DNA of 64,000 bases from Clavibacter sp. VKM Ac-2872 (GCF_015351105.1 NZ_JADKRR010000001.1:744001-808000); one strand, 5' to 3'. Positions 1 through 8,289 are shown, counted from the stretch's first letter. Numbers and translations are program-made. The notes: generated by a model not told the origin, from the sequence alone.

Positions 1-1
1 G

Positions 2-1192
2 GGCGACGTGTCGCTCGCGGCGTCGTCGGGCGGGTTCTCCTCGAGCGACATCACCGTGGAGATCACCGCCAACGACTCCGACGACCTCACGACCTCGGCC
101 GACGCGGTCCTCGCGGCCGTCAAGGACATCCCGTCCATCGAGCAGGCCACGAGCAACCTCTCGGAGACGCAGCCGTACATCGCGGTGACCGTCGACCGGG
201 CCAAGGCCGCGGCTGCCGGGCTCAGCGAGCAGGCCGTGGGCGGCATCGTCACGGCGAGCCGCCTGCCGGCCGCGGTCGGGCAGGTCGTCATCGACGAGAA
301 GACGCTCTCCATCTACATCCAGGACCCGGACGCCGCGCAGAGCCTGCAGGGGCTGCGCGACTTCCGGATCCCCACCGCGCGCGGCTTCGTGCCGCTCAGC
401 GACCTCGCGACCGTCGAGGTGACCGACGGCCCAGCGACCGTCACGACCACGGGCGGGTTCCGCAGCGCGACCGTGAGCGCGACGCCCGGCAGCGACGACG
501 TGGGCTTCGCCTCGTCCGAGGTCTCGCAGGCCGTCGCGGGCGTGCAGCTGCCGGCCGGCGCGCAGGCGTCGCTCGGCGGCGTCGCATCGCAGCAGTCGAA
601 CGCGTTCGGGCAGCTCGGGCTCGCGGTGCTGGCGGCGATCCTGATCGTCTACATCATCATGGTCGCGACGTTCCGGAGCCTCATCCAGCCGCTCGTGCTG
701 CTCGTCTCGGTGCCGTTCGCGGCGACCGGCGCGGTGCTGCTGCAGGTGGTGACGGGGATCCCGCTGGGCGTCGCGTCGATCATCGGCCTGCTGATGCTCG
801 TGGGCATCGTGGTGACCAACGCGATCGTGCTCATCGACCTCGTGAACCAGTACCGGACGCGCGGCATGGCGCTCCGCGAGGCGATCCTGCAGGGTGCGGG
901 GCGCCGGCTCCGGCCCATCCTCATGACGGCGCTGGCGACGATCTTCGCGCTGCTGCCGCTCGCGATCGGGCTCACCGGGCACGGCGGGTTCATCTCGCAG
1001 CCGCTCGCGATCGTCGTGATCGGCGGCCTGCTCTCGTCCACCGTGCTGACCCTGCTCGTGCTGCCGTCGCTGTACTCGCTCGTCGAGCGCGCGGGCCTCA
1101 GGATCCGGGCGCGCGGCGAGCGGAAGCGGGCCGAGCGCGGGCTGCCGGCGGGCGGATCCGCGTCGACGACCGAGGCCGGCGCCGCGGGCTGA
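2..1192 (+). CDS. RND-family efflux transporter, C-terminal part (5' end outside window)
   Basis: This is the C-terminal part of an AcrB/SwrC-like proton-driven RND exporter in the cytoplasmic membrane; the reading frame is open to the left edge, so the GTG at 8 is not taken as the start. The visible part holds about 200 residues of porter domain (rich in beta strands) followed by a block of about five hydrophobic helices (residues 200-360), including the typical GIVVTNAIVLID and RLRPILMTALATIFALLPLA stretches that are hallmarks of the family. The tail is charged and cytoplasmic (RARGERKRAERG). Substrate cannot be told from this part. It is followed by a GC-rich hairpin and a separate leader, so it probably ends its transcription unit. 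Confidence 0.9.
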   Translation, partial: GDVSLAASSGGFSSSDITVEITANDSDDLTTSADAVLAAVKDIPSIEQATSNLSETQPYIAVTVDRAKAAAAGLSEQAVGGIVTASRLPAAVGQVVIDEKTLSIYIQDPDAAQSLQGLRDFRIPTARGFVPLSDLATVEVTDGPATVTTTGGFRSATVSATPGSDDVGFASSEVSQAVAGVQLPAGAQASLGGVASQQSNAFGQLGLAVLAAILIVYIIMVATFRSLIQPLVLLVSVPFAATGAVLLQVVTGIPLGVASIIGLLMLVGIVVTNAIVLIDLVNQYRTRGMALREAILQGAGRRLRPILMTALATIFALLPLAIGLTGHGGFISQPLAIVVIGGLLSSTVLTLLVLPSLYSLVERAGLRIRARGERKRAERGLPAGGSASTTEAGAAG

Positions 1193-1207
1193 CCCCGCTC
1201 CCGACCC

Positions 1208-1239
1208 CGCCCGGGGGCGCCGCGGGGCGCGCCCGGGCG
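1208..1239 (+). terminator. GC-rich hairpin after the RND gene
   Basis: Arms CGCCCGGG (1208-1215) and CCCGGGCG (1232-1239) pair perfectly 16 bases after the RND stop codon. There is no T-run, so it is a hairpin of the kind often found at actinobacterial 3' ends rather than a canonical intrinsic terminator. Confidence 0.5.
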
Positions 1240-1511
1240 GAGCGCTGCCCTGGTGCCCGGGGCGCCGGTCCGGTAGTGTGCTCCAGTCGGCTCTTGACAC
1301 CGCTACCGGACCATCCATCCGGGCGGATCGGATTTGTCAGTCAGGTGGGCCGGTTTCCCCCTCTCGTTCCGCAGAGGGGTACGTCACGCGATGACACGGC
1401 CCCCGGTCGACGACTGCCCGGGTTGAGAGCAGCTCTGCGCACCCTGATCCTGTAGCGCGCTGCTTCGCACATGCGCATTGTCATGCATCCGAGCAGAACG
1501 AGGAATCCCTC
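1240..1511 (+). promoter_or_regulatory. Leader region of the DEAD-box helicase gene
   Basis: No gene is seen in this stretch. It holds a TTGACA hexamer (1294-1299) without a good -10 at 17 bp, a TAGTGT hexamer (1274-1279), and arms CCGGTAG (1270-1276) and CTACCGG (1303-1309) that could pair. A GAGGAA ribosome-binding site precedes the helicase ATG. If transcription starts near 1285-1330 the mRNA has a leader of about 180-230 nt, which is common for cold-inducible RNA helicases. The promoter position is uncertain. Confidence 0.35.
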
Positions 1512-3701
1512 ATGCCCTACAACAACGACTCCCCGCGCGGCGCCAAGCGCGCCCCCGCGGGATCCCGCAGCCCGAACCACCGCGGCTACAACTCCGATCC
1601 CGCGCCCAAGAAGCAGCGCTGGAACGCCGACGAGCGCGCGCAGCGCTCCGGCCAGGACGACCGCCCCCAGCGCGGCGGCGCCGCCCGTCCCGCGCGCGGC
1701 GGCGACCGCCCCAACTGGGAGCCCCGCGCCGAGCGCCCCGCCGGTCGCGGCGAGCGTCCCGCGTATGGCGACCGCCCGAACCGCGCCGGCCAGCGTCCCG
1801 AGCGCGGCGACGCCCGCCCGCAGCGCGGCGAGCGTCCCTCGTACGGCGGCGGGAACGACCGCGGCCAGCGCAGCGAGCGTCCCTCGTACGGCGCCGAGCG
1901 CGGACAGCGCTCCGAGCGTCCGTCGTACGGGAACTCGCGTCCCGACCGTGGCGGCGAGCGCTCCGAGCGTCCGTCCTACAACGACCGCGCGCCGCGCAAC
2001 GACCGTCCGTCGTACGGGAACGACCGGCCGCAGCGGTCGGAGCGTCCGTCGTACAACGACCGTCCGGCTCGTTCGGAGCGCCCCGCGTACAACGACCGCG
2101 CCGAGCGTCCCTCGTACGGCGACCGCGCCCCGCGGTCCGAGCGTCCGTCGTACAACGACCGGAATGCTCGCACGGAGCGCCCGTCGTACAACGACTCCCG
2201 TCCGGCGCGCACGGAGCGCCCGTCGTACGGCGACCGCGCCGAGCGATCGGAGCGTCCCGCGTACAACGACCGCCCGGCCCGCACGGAGCGCCCGTCGTAC
2301 AACGACCGCCCGCAGCGCTCCGAGCGTCCGTCCTACGGCGACCGCCCCCAGCGCTCCGAGCGTCCCTCCTACGGCGACCGCCCGCAGCGCACCGAGCGCC
2401 CGTCCTACGACGACGCCCGCCCCAAGCGCGACAGCGACTTCTACCCGAGCAAGGAGGGCGCCCCGCGCCACGCTCCCGCCGAGGACGTCGTGCTCGAGCG
2501 CCTCGAGGCCCAGGCCACCACGGCCAAGGACGTCGACGGCGTGACCTTCGCGGCGCTCGGCCTCGGCCAGAACATCGTCCGCGTGCTCGAGGAGCTGGGC
2601 GCGGCGAGCCCGTTCCCCATCCAGGCCGCCACGATCCCCGACGTGCTCGCGGGGCGCGACGTGCTCGGCCGCGGCCGCACCGGATCCGGCAAGACCATCG
2701 CGTTCGGCGCGCCCCTCGTGGAGCGCCTGCTCGAGAACGACGGCGCGAAGAACCGCAAGATGGGCCGCAAGCCCCGCGCGCTGATCCTCGCCCCGACGCG
2801 CGAGCTCGCCATGCAGATCGACCGCACCGTGCAGCCCATCGCCCGCTCGGTGGGCCTGTTCACGACCACGATCTTCGGCGGCGTGCCGCAGTTCAAGCAG
2901 GTCGGTGCGTTGCAGCGCGGCGTCGACATCCTCATCGCGACCCCCGGCCGCCTCGAGGACCTCATCGACCAGGGCCGCCTCGACCTCTCGGAGATCGTGG
3001 TCACGGTCCTCGACGAGGCCGACCACATGTGCGACCTCGGCTTCCTCGAGCCCGTGCAGCGGATCCTCCGCCAGGTGAAGAAGGACGGCCAGCGCCTGCT
3101 CTTCTCCGCCACGCTCGACAAGGGCGTCGCGACGCTCGTCAACGAGTTCCTGCCGTCGCCCAGCGTCCACGAGGTCGCGGGCGAGGACCAGGCGTCGTCG
3201 ACCATCGACCACCGCGTGCTCCTCATCGAGCAGCGCGACAAGGCCGCGATCATCGAGCAGCTCTCGTCGGGCGAGGGCAAGACGCTGATCTTCGCCCGCA
3301 CCCGCGCGTTCGCCGAGCAGCTCGCCGACCAGCTCGAGGACGCCGGCATCCCGGCAACGTCGCTGCACGGCGACCTCAACCAGGCGCGCCGCACGCGCAA
3401 CCTGCAGCTCCTCACGAGCGGCAAGGTCCGCGTGCTCGTGGCGACCGACGTCGCCGCCCGCGGCATCCACGTGGACGACATCGGGCTGGTCATCCAGGCC
3501 GACGCGCCCGATGAGTACAAGAGCTACCTCCACCGCGCCGGCCGTACGGGCCGCGCGGGCAAGCAGGGCACCGTCGTGACGCTGATCACGAAGGCCCGCC
3601 GCCGTCGCATGGACGACCTCCTGGGCCGCGCCGAGATCAAGGCGACGACGGTCATGGCCGCCGCCGGGGACCGAGTCATCGCGGACCTCGCGCGCGTCTA
3701 G
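1512..3701 (+). CDS. DEAD-box ATP-dependent RNA helicase with repetitive N-terminal extension
   Basis: The enzyme is an ATP-dependent RNA-unwinding protein acting in RNA turnover or ribosome assembly. The helicase core spans about residues 340-700: Q-motif-like PFPIQ, Walker A GRTGSGKT near residue 388, PTRELA, DEAD at 501-504, SAT near 531, and HRAGRTGR near 674. What is unusual is the roughly 300-residue N-terminal extension made of degenerate R-(S/T)-E-R-P-(S/A)-Y-(G/N)-(D/N)-R repeats, strongly basic, Tyr-rich and predicted disordered. In most bacterial family members such basic tails are C-terminal. At 729 residues it is much longer than a core of about 400. Start chosen at ATG 1512 behind GAGGAA. 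A long hairpin terminates it. Confidence 0.92.
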   Translation: MPYNNDSPRGAKRAPAGSRSPNHRGYNSDPAPKKQRWNADERAQRSGQDDRPQRGGAARPARGGDRPNWEPRAERPAGRGERPAYGDRPNRAGQRPERGDARPQRGERPSYGGGNDRGQRSERPSYGAERGQRSERPSYGNSRPDRGGERSERPSYNDRAPRNDRPSYGNDRPQRSERPSYNDRPARSERPAYNDRAERPSYGDRAPRSERPSYNDRNARTERPSYNDSRPARTERPSYGDRAERSERPAYNDRPARTERPSYNDRPQRSERPSYGDRPQRSERPSYGDRPQRTERPSYDDARPKRDSDFYPSKEGAPRHAPAEDVVLERLEAQATTAKDVDGVTFAALGLGQNIVRVLEELGAASPFPIQAATIPDVLAGRDVLGRGRTGSGKTIAFGAPLVERLLENDGAKNRKMGRKPRALILAPTRELAMQIDRTVQPIARSVGLFTTTIFGGVPQFKQVGALQRGVDILIATPGRLEDLIDQGRLDLSEIVVTVLDEADHMCDLGFLEPVQRILRQVKKDGQRLLFSATLDKGVATLVNEFLPSPSVHEVAGEDQASSTIDHRVLLIEQRDKAAIIEQLSSGEGKTLIFARTRAFAEQLADQLEDAGIPATSLHGDLNQARRTRNLQLLTSGKVRVLVATDVAARGIHVDDIGLVIQADAPDEYKSYLHRAGRTGRAGKQGTVVTLITKARRRRMDDLLGRAEIKATTVMAAAGDRVIADLARV
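1735..2420 (+). repeat. In-frame tandem repeats encoding ERPSY(G/N)DR units
   Basis: Degenerate repeats of 24-36 bp, built around GAGCGTCC(G/C)TC(G/C)TACGGC or TACAACGACC, run through the N-terminal third of the helicase gene. They encode more than 15 Arg/Tyr-rich units. Unit length changes in multiples of three, so frame is kept. Copy-number variation between strains is likely. Confidence 0.85.
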
Positions 3702-3704
3702 CGC

Positions 3705-3770
3705 CCACGCACGACAACGACGGCCGTCCCACCCCTCAGCGGGGTGGGGCGGCCGTCGTCGTGCGCGTGG
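3705..3770 (+). terminator. Long intrinsic-type terminator of the helicase gene
   Basis: An almost perfect inverted repeat of about 30 bp per arm begins four bases after the helicase stop codon. The arms run through ACGACGGCCGTCCCACCCC (left) and GGGGTGGGGCGGCCGTCGT (right), with a short TCAGC loop. It ends before the next gene and argues against a start for that gene at 3761. Confidence 0.85.
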
Positions 3771-3799
3771 CGTGCACGCGGTCTGGCATCCTCGATGGC

Positions 3800-4330
3800 G
3801 TGCCCGACCGGATCCGCCTGCTGACGCCCGACGACGCCCCCGCCCTGTCCGAGCTGCGCCTGCGGAGCCGCGCGTTCCTCGCGCCGTGGGAGCCGATCCG
3901 GCATCCCGACCACGACACCCCCGCCGGTCAGCGCGCCGACGTCGAGGCGGCGCTCGCGCAGCACGCGCGCGGGCAGTGCGTGCCGCTCGCGATCGTCGAC
4001 GACGACGGAGCGGTGGCCGGGCGCATCACCCTCAGCACCATCGTCCGGGGCGCGTTCGAGTCGTGCGCCATGGGCTACTGGCTGGCCGCCGACCGCACGG
4101 GTCGCGGCCTCGCGACCTCCGCCGTCGAGGCCGCGGTCGCCCTCGCGTTCGGCGAGCTCGGGCTGCACCGGGTCGAGGCGGGCACGCTCCTCGGCAACCG
4201 CGCGTCGCAGGCGGTGCTCGCCCGCGCGGGCTTCACGCGGTACGGGCTCGCCTCGCGCTACCTCCGCATCGCGGGGGAGTGGCAGGACCACGTGCTCTTC
4301 CAGCGGCTGGCGGACGAGCCGGCCGTCTGA
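3800..4330 (+). CDS. GNAT-family N-acetyltransferase (RimJ/RimL-like)
   Basis: A 176-residue acetyl-CoA-dependent acetyltransferase. It opens with the typical IRLLTPDDAPALSELR first strand and helix, and carries the acetyl-CoA loop in the segment YWLAADRTGRGLATSAVEAAV, followed by LHRVEAGTLLGNRASQAVLARAGF, which is characteristic of the ribosomal-protein-alanine acetyltransferase branch. The substrate is unknown. GTG 3800 is preferred over GTG 3761 because 3761 lies inside the upstream terminator stem and because CATCCT (3787-3792) sits 7 nt before 3800, the leaderless spacing seen at several other genes here. Confidence 0.85.
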   Translation: MPDRIRLLTPDDAPALSELRLRSRAFLAPWEPIRHPDHDTPAGQRADVEAALAQHARGQCVPLAIVDDDGAVAGRITLSTIVRGAFESCAMGYWLAADRTGRGLATSAVEAAVALAFGELGLHRVEAGTLLGNRASQAVLARAGFTRYGLASRYLRIAGEWQDHVLFQRLADEPAV

Positions 4331-4344
4331 CCCGGGTCAGCGGG

Positions 4345-5067
4345 TCAGCGCGACCCGCCGTACGCCGCCGGCACCAGGTCCATCCGGGCGTCGCCGCTCG
4401 CGATGAGCGCGAGCACGGCGTCGGCGACCGTCTCGGGGGTGTCGAAGGTCGCGCCCGCGGTCATCGCCTCGGCCTCGGCGCGGCCCGCGCGGATCGAGGT
4501 CATGAACTCGGTCTCGGTCGCGAACGGGATGAGCGTCGAGACGACGATGCCCGTGCCCTCCAGCTCCGCGCGGGCGATCGCCGACAGGCGCTCCAGCGCG
4601 ATCTTCGACGCGACGTAGCCGCCCGTGCCGGGCACGTCGGCGAAGGTCGTGCCCGAGCTGACGTTCACGATCGCGCCGGCGCCCTGCGCGCGCATCGTCG
4701 GGATCACCGCCTGCATCGCCGCGAGGGGCGCGACGAGGTTCAGCTCGAGGACGGCGCGGAGGTCGTCGAGCGCGAGGTCCTCGATGGACGACTGGAGGCC
4801 CTGGCCCGCGTTGTTCACGAGCACGTCGATGCGGCCGAAGGCGTCGCGGGCGGCCCGCGCGAGCGCGGCGACGTCGCCCGCGTCCGTCACGTCGCAGCGC
4901 ACCGCGATCGCGTCGCCGCCGATCTCCTGCGCCAGCGCGTGGATCCGCTCCTCCCGCCGGGCCGCGAGCACCACCCGCGCACCCGCGGCGGCGGCTGCCC
5001 GTGCCGTGGCCGCGCCGATGCCCGACGACGCTCCGGTGATGACGACGACCGCGTCCTGGATCTGCAT
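4345..5067 (-). CDS. SDR-family NAD(P)-dependent oxidoreductase
   Basis: A 240-residue classical short-chain dehydrogenase/reductase. It has the cofactor motif TGASSGIG (near residue 11), NNAG near 85, the catalytic Ser in NVSSGT, and YVASK with the catalytic Tyr and Lys at about 150-155. The substrate cannot be read from the sequence. The ATG at 5067 follows a very strong AGGAGGAGGA site. The gene is divergent from a TetR-type regulator with a 90-bp shared promoter region holding a near-palindrome, so it is probably that regulator's target. Confidence 0.9.
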   Translation of the reverse strand: MQIQDAVVVITGASSGIGAATARAAAAAGARVVLAARREERIHALAQEIGGDAIAVRCDVTDAGDVAALARAARDAFGRIDVLVNNAGQGLQSSIEDLALDDLRAVLELNLVAPLAAMQAVIPTMRAQGAGAIVNVSSGTTFADVPGTGGYVASKIALERLSAIARAELEGTGIVVSTLIPFATETEFMTSIRAGRAEAEAMTAGATFDTPETVADAVLALIASGDARMDLVPAAYGGSR

Positions 5068-5109
5068 GGCTCCTCCTCCTGCGACCGCGATGCGGTCTGC
5101 GGAATGAAA

Positions 5110-5127
5110 CGATACTCCCGAGTAGCG
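5110..5127. promoter_or_regulatory. Near-palindromic operator between the SDR and TetR genes
   Basis: The site reads CGaTACTCccGAGTAgCG: arms CG-TACTC and GAGTA-CG around a 2-bp centre. On the minus strand it overlaps TATCGT (5109-5114), a plausible -10 for the SDR gene. This placement is typical of a TetR-family repressor site. That the neighbouring TetR protein binds it is inference. Confidence 0.55.
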
Positions 5128-5144
5128 GAACTCCGCGACGGGCC

Positions 5145-5150
5145 TATCCT
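5145..5150 (+). promoter_or_regulatory. -10 element TATCCT, leaderless TetR transcript
   Basis: TATCCT lies 7 nt before the TetR ATG, so transcription should start at or next to the start codon; no Shine-Dalgarno sequence is present. Confidence 0.5.
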
Positions 5151-5157
5151 GGTCCGG

Positions 5158-5784
5158 ATGGACACGCCGGCCCCCGCACCCCGACCCCGCGTCGGCCGGC
5201 CCGTCGACCGCTCGGGCGACGCCGCGATCCTCGCCGCCGCCCTCGACCTCGTCGCCGAGCGGGACTACGACGGCATGGCCCTCGACGAGGTCGCCGCCCG
5301 CACCGGACGCGCGAAGACCACGATCTACCGGCGCTGGGCGACGAAGGAGGACCTCGTGCTCGCCGCGATCCGCAGCGTCGGCCGCCCGCCCGAGGCCGAG
5401 ACCCTGCCCGACACCGGATCCCTGCGCGACGACCTCCTGGCCGTCGTCGACTCGGGCTGGCTCGGCGGCCCCGACCGCCGCGCGGCCGTGTTCGCCGGAC
5501 TCGCGCCCGCGATGCGCGGCTCCGAGCGCCTGGCGCGGGCGATCCGCTCCGAGGTCACGGATCCGTACGTCGAGGTCTACGGCCGCCTGCTCCGTCGCGG
5601 GGTCGAGCGGGGCGAGGCGCCCGCGCGCTCCGCCGCCGCCCTGGCGATGCTCGCCGAGGTCGTCCCGGCGATGAGCACGCAGCGGCTCGCCGCCGGCCGC
5701 GGACCGGTGCGACGCGCGTTCTTCGTCGCGGTGGTCGACGAGGTGCTGCTGCCCGCGCTCGGCGTCGCGGCAGCCGCCGGATAG
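5158..5784 (+). CDS. TetR/AcrR-family transcriptional regulator
   Basis: A 208-residue one-component repressor. The N-terminal helix-turn-helix is clear: AILAAALDLVAERDYDGMALDEVAARTGRAKTTIYRRWATKEDLVLAA, with the family's TxxTxYRxWxxKxxLV ending, at about residues 20-70. The remaining 130 residues are an all-helical ligand-binding and dimerisation domain ending in LAEVVPAMSTQRLA, common in the C-terminal-16-type subgroup. It is divergent from the SDR gene and probably represses it; the ligand is unknown. The stop codon overlaps the -10 element of the following GNAT gene. Confidence 0.88.
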   Translation: MDTPAPAPRPRVGRPVDRSGDAAILAAALDLVAERDYDGMALDEVAARTGRAKTTIYRRWATKEDLVLAAIRSVGRPPEAETLPDTGSLRDDLLAVVDSGWLGGPDRRAAVFAGLAPAMRGSERLARAIRSEVTDPYVEVYGRLLRRGVERGEAPARSAAALAMLAEVVPAMSTQRLAAGRGPVRRAFFVAVVDEVLLPALGVAAAAG

Positions 5785-5794
5785 CCTCGACGGC

Positions 5795-6286
5795 ATGCAG
5801 ATCCGCCCCGCCATCGACGCGGACTGGACGCGCGTCCACCCCTTCTACCGCGCGATCGTCGACGCCGGGCGCACCTACGCGCTCCCGGCCGGGCAGTCGC
5901 TCGAGGAGGCCCGCCCGAACTGGATGGCGGAGGCGCCGGGCCGCACCTTCGTGGCGGTGGGCGACGACGGCACCGTCCTCGGATCCGCGAAGGCCGGCCC
6001 GAACCGGCCGGGCCGCGGCGCGCACGTCGCCACGGGATCGTTCCTCGTGGATCCCGCGCACGGTGGCCGCGGCGTGGGGCGCGCGCTCGGCGAGCACGTC
6101 ATCGCGTGGGCACGCGCGGAGGGCTACCGGGCGATCCAGTTCAACGCGGTCGTGGAGACGAACCACGCGGCGGTGCACCTGTGGCGGTCGCTCGGCTTCC
6201 GGATCGTCGGGACCGTCCCGGAGGCGTTCGACCACGCGGACGACGGGCTCGTCGGCCTGCACGTGATGCACCTGCCGCTCGACTGA
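5795..6286 (+). CDS. GNAT-family N-acetyltransferase
   Basis: A 163-residue acetyltransferase. Its acetyl-CoA-binding segment is GSFLVDPAHGGRGVGRALGEHVIAWA (V-x-P-x-x-G-G-x-G-x-G), followed by FNAVVETNHAAVHLWRSLGFRIVGTVP, the usual strand-helix-strand end of the fold. The substrate is unknown. TAGCCT (5782-5787) lies 7 nt before the ATG, so it probably has its own leaderless transcript starting inside the end of the TetR gene. It could also be read through from the TetR gene. Confidence 0.85.
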   Translation: MQIRPAIDADWTRVHPFYRAIVDAGRTYALPAGQSLEEARPNWMAEAPGRTFVAVGDDGTVLGSAKAGPNRPGRGAHVATGSFLVDPAHGGRGVGRALGEHVIAWARAEGYRAIQFNAVVETNHAAVHLWRSLGFRIVGTVPEAFDHADDGLVGLHVMHLPLD

Positions 6287-6311
6287 GCCGGGCGGATCCG
6301 GCATGCCAGAC

Positions 6312-6337
6312 CATGTGCACATGTCAGAACATAGGCT
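6312..6337 (+). promoter_or_regulatory. Operator/promoter of the iolC operon
   Basis: The segment contains a perfect 12-bp palindrome CATGTGCACATG (6312-6323), an overlapping ATGTcagaACAT (6321-6332) and a possible -10 TAGGCT (6332-6337). TGTCAGAACA (6322-6331) matches KGWCHTRACA, the consensus I recall for the corynebacterial inositol repressor IolR, at 9 of 10 positions. Similar sites precede the inositol-transporter, iolE and GntR genes. Binding is inferred. Confidence 0.45.
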
Positions 6338-6391
6338 ACGTTGAAGGGGCATCAGCACCGCCCCTCCCGCCGAAGAGAAAGCAGCGCCGAC

Positions 6392-7351
6392 ATGAGCCCT
6401 GCCCCGACCCCGATCCACGACGTGATCACGATCGGCCGAGTCGGCGTCGACCTCTACCCGCTCCAGGACGGCGTGGGCCTCGAGGACGTCGAGACCTTCG
6501 GCAAGTACCTCGGCGGGAGCGCGGCCAACGTGGCGGTCGCGGCCGCCCGGCACGGCCGATCCGCCGCGCTGATCTCGCGCGTCGGCGACGACCCGTTCGG
6601 CCGCTACGTCACGCGGGAGCTCGAGCGCCTCGGCGTCTCCGCGGAGTTCGTCACGCCCGTCGACGACCTGCCGACGCCCGTCACCTTCTGCGAGATCTTC
6701 CCGCCCGACGACTTCCCCCTCTACTTCTACCGCCGCCCGAAGGCGCCCGACCTCTGCATCGAGGCCGACGCGCTCGACACCGCGGCCATCGAGGGCGCGC
6801 GCGTCTTCTGGTCCACCGTCACGGGCCTCAGCGAGGACCCGAGCCGCAGCGCCCACCACGCCGCCTGGGCCGCCCGCGCCCGCCGGCCGCTCACGGTGCT
6901 CGACCTCGACTACCGGCCGATGTTCTGGTCGTCGCCCGCGGACGCGACCCGCGAGGTCGGCCGCGCGCTCGAGCACGTGACGGTCGCGGTGGGCAACCGC
7001 GAGGAGTGCGAGATCGCGGTGGGGGAGACGGATCCGCTGCGGGCCGCCGACGCGCTGCTCGACCGCGGCGTCGAGCTCGCGATCGTCAAGCAGGGCCCGA
7101 AGGGCGTGCTCGCGAAGACGCGCGAGGCGACCGTCGAGGTGCCGCCGTACCCGGTCGAGGTCGTCAACGGCCTCGGCGCGGGCGACGGCTTCGGCGGCGC
7201 GCTCGTGCACGGGCTGCTCGCCGGCTGGGACCTCGAGCGGATCCTGCGCTTCGCCAACGTCGCGGGCGCCATCGTCGCCTCCCGCCGCGAGTGCTCCACC
7301 GCCATGCCGACGACCGCCGAGGTCGACGCGGTGCTGGAGCGGATCCGATGA
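6392..7351 (+). CDS. iolC: 5-dehydro-2-deoxygluconokinase
   Basis: A 319-residue PfkB-family sugar kinase that phosphorylates 5-dehydro-2-deoxy-D-gluconate in myo-inositol breakdown in the cytoplasm. The N-terminal GRVGVDLYPLQ and GGSAANVAVAAARHG segments and the C-terminal GLGAGDGFGGALVHGLL with catalytic Asp265 define the family, and FGKYLGGSAANVAVA is typical of IolC. It is the first gene of iolC, aldolase, iolA, iolB, iolD, and overlaps the next gene by four bases (ATGA). The ATG at 6392 is the first start consistent with the conserved N-terminus. Confidence 0.93.
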   Translation: MSPAPTPIHDVITIGRVGVDLYPLQDGVGLEDVETFGKYLGGSAANVAVAAARHGRSAALISRVGDDPFGRYVTRELERLGVSAEFVTPVDDLPTPVTFCEIFPPDDFPLYFYRRPKAPDLCIEADALDTAAIEGARVFWSTVTGLSEDPSRSAHHAAWAARARRPLTVLDLDYRPMFWSSPADATREVGRALEHVTVAVGNREECEIAVGETDPLRAADALLDRGVELAIVKQGPKGVLAKTREATVEVPPYPVEVVNGLGAGDGFGGALVHGLLAGWDLERILRFANVAGAIVASRRECSTAMPTTAEVDAVLERIR

Positions 7352-8289
7352 CCGCGGTCGACGCCGCCAGGGCGCCCGCCGAGCTCGTCCGCGCGGGCGA
7401 CCTCCCGGGCGCGCTCGCCGCCCTCCGCGACCTGCGCGCCACGGACCCCGACGCCGTCGCCCGCGCGCTCGCCGCCCGCGCGCGCCGCCCGCTGATCCGC
7501 GACGACGGCCGCCTGCTCATCGTCGCCGCCGACCACCCCGCGCGCGGCGCCCTCGGCGTCGGCGACGACCCGATGGCGCTCGCCGACCGCGACGAGCTGC
7601 TCGCCGGCCTCGCCACCGCCCTCACGCGCGACGGCGTCGACGGGGTGCTCGGCACCCCGGACATCGTCGACGACCTCGCGCTCCTCGGCCTCCTCGACGA
7701 CAAGGTGGTCGTCGGATCCATGAACCGCGGCGGCCTGCGCGGCGCGACCTTCGAGATGGACGACCGCTTCACGGCCTACGACGTGGATGGCATCGTGCGC
7801 GACGGCCTCGACTTCGCGAAGACGCTCGTGCGGATCAACCTCGGCGACGCCGGCACGGCCGCGACCCTCGAGGCCAACGCCCGCGCGGTCGACGCCGCCG
7901 TGCGCGCCGGCCTGCCGATCATGCTCGAGCCGTTCATGAGCGCCTGGCAGGACGGCCGGATCGTCAACGACCTCACGCCCGACGCCGTGATCACCTCGAT
8001 CGCCGTCGCGTCGGGCCTCGGCTCGTCGTCCGCGCGCACGTGGATGAAGCTGCCCGTCGTCGACGACATGGCCCGCGTCATGGCCGCGACCACCCTGCCC
8101 ACGCTGCTGCTCGGCGGGGATCCGCAGGGCGCGAGCGAGGACACCTGGGCCGGCTGGGAGCACGCGCTCGACCTCCCCGGCGTCCGCGGCCTCGTCGTCG
8201 GCCGCACGCTGATCCACCCGGCCGACGGCGACGTCGCCCGCGCGGTCGACCAGGCCGTCGACCTGGTGCACGGCCGCCCCCGCTCCTGA
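7348..8289 (+). CDS. Cgl0159-like (beta/alpha)8 protein, probable 2-deoxy-5-keto-gluconate-6-phosphate aldolase step
   Basis: A 313-residue TIM-barrel protein of the family found next to iolC in actinobacterial inositol clusters. Recognisable segments are LLIVAADHPARGALGVG, VVGSMNRGGLRGATFEMDDRFTAYD, VRINLGDAGT, LPIMLEPFM and LPTLLLGGDP, of which the Asp/His near the N-terminus, the lysine-bearing strand and the C-terminal phosphate-loop segments resemble class I aldolases. No other IolJ-type aldolase is encoded in this cluster, so it probably cleaves the product of IolC into dihydroxyacetone phosphate and malonate semialdehyde. That role is inference from context. Its start overlaps the iolC stop (ATGA). 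Confidence 0.82.
   Translation: MTAVDAARAPAELVRAGDLPGALAALRDLRATDPDAVARALAARARRPLIRDDGRLLIVAADHPARGALGVGDDPMALADRDELLAGLATALTRDGVDGVLGTPDIVDDLALLGLLDDKVVVGSMNRGGLRGATFEMDDRFTAYDVDGIVRDGLDFAKTLVRINLGDAGTAATLEANARAVDAAVRAGLPIMLEPFMSAWQDGRIVNDLTPDAVITSIAVASGLGSSSARTWMKLPVVDDMARVMAATTLPTLLLGGDPQGASEDTWAGWEHALDLPGVRGLVVGRTLIHPADGDVARAVDQAVDLVHGRPRS

Noticed and set aside
1976-2302. Antisense frame with YDGRSVRAGRS repeats
   Set aside because: A by-product of the helicase repeats read backwards; no start signal.
1735-2420. CRISPR-like repeat array
   Set aside because: Units follow each other without unique spacers, vary in length by threes and are in frame with the helicase gene.
1341-3533. 730-codon open frame antisense to the helicase gene
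   Set aside because: It is low-complexity (Arg/Val/Leu/Ala-rich) and mirrors the repeats of the opposite strand; the plus-strand frame has all helicase motifs.
3761-3799. Earlier GTG start (3761) for the first GNAT gene
   Set aside because: It lies inside the right arm of the helicase terminator and the added residues are not family-like.
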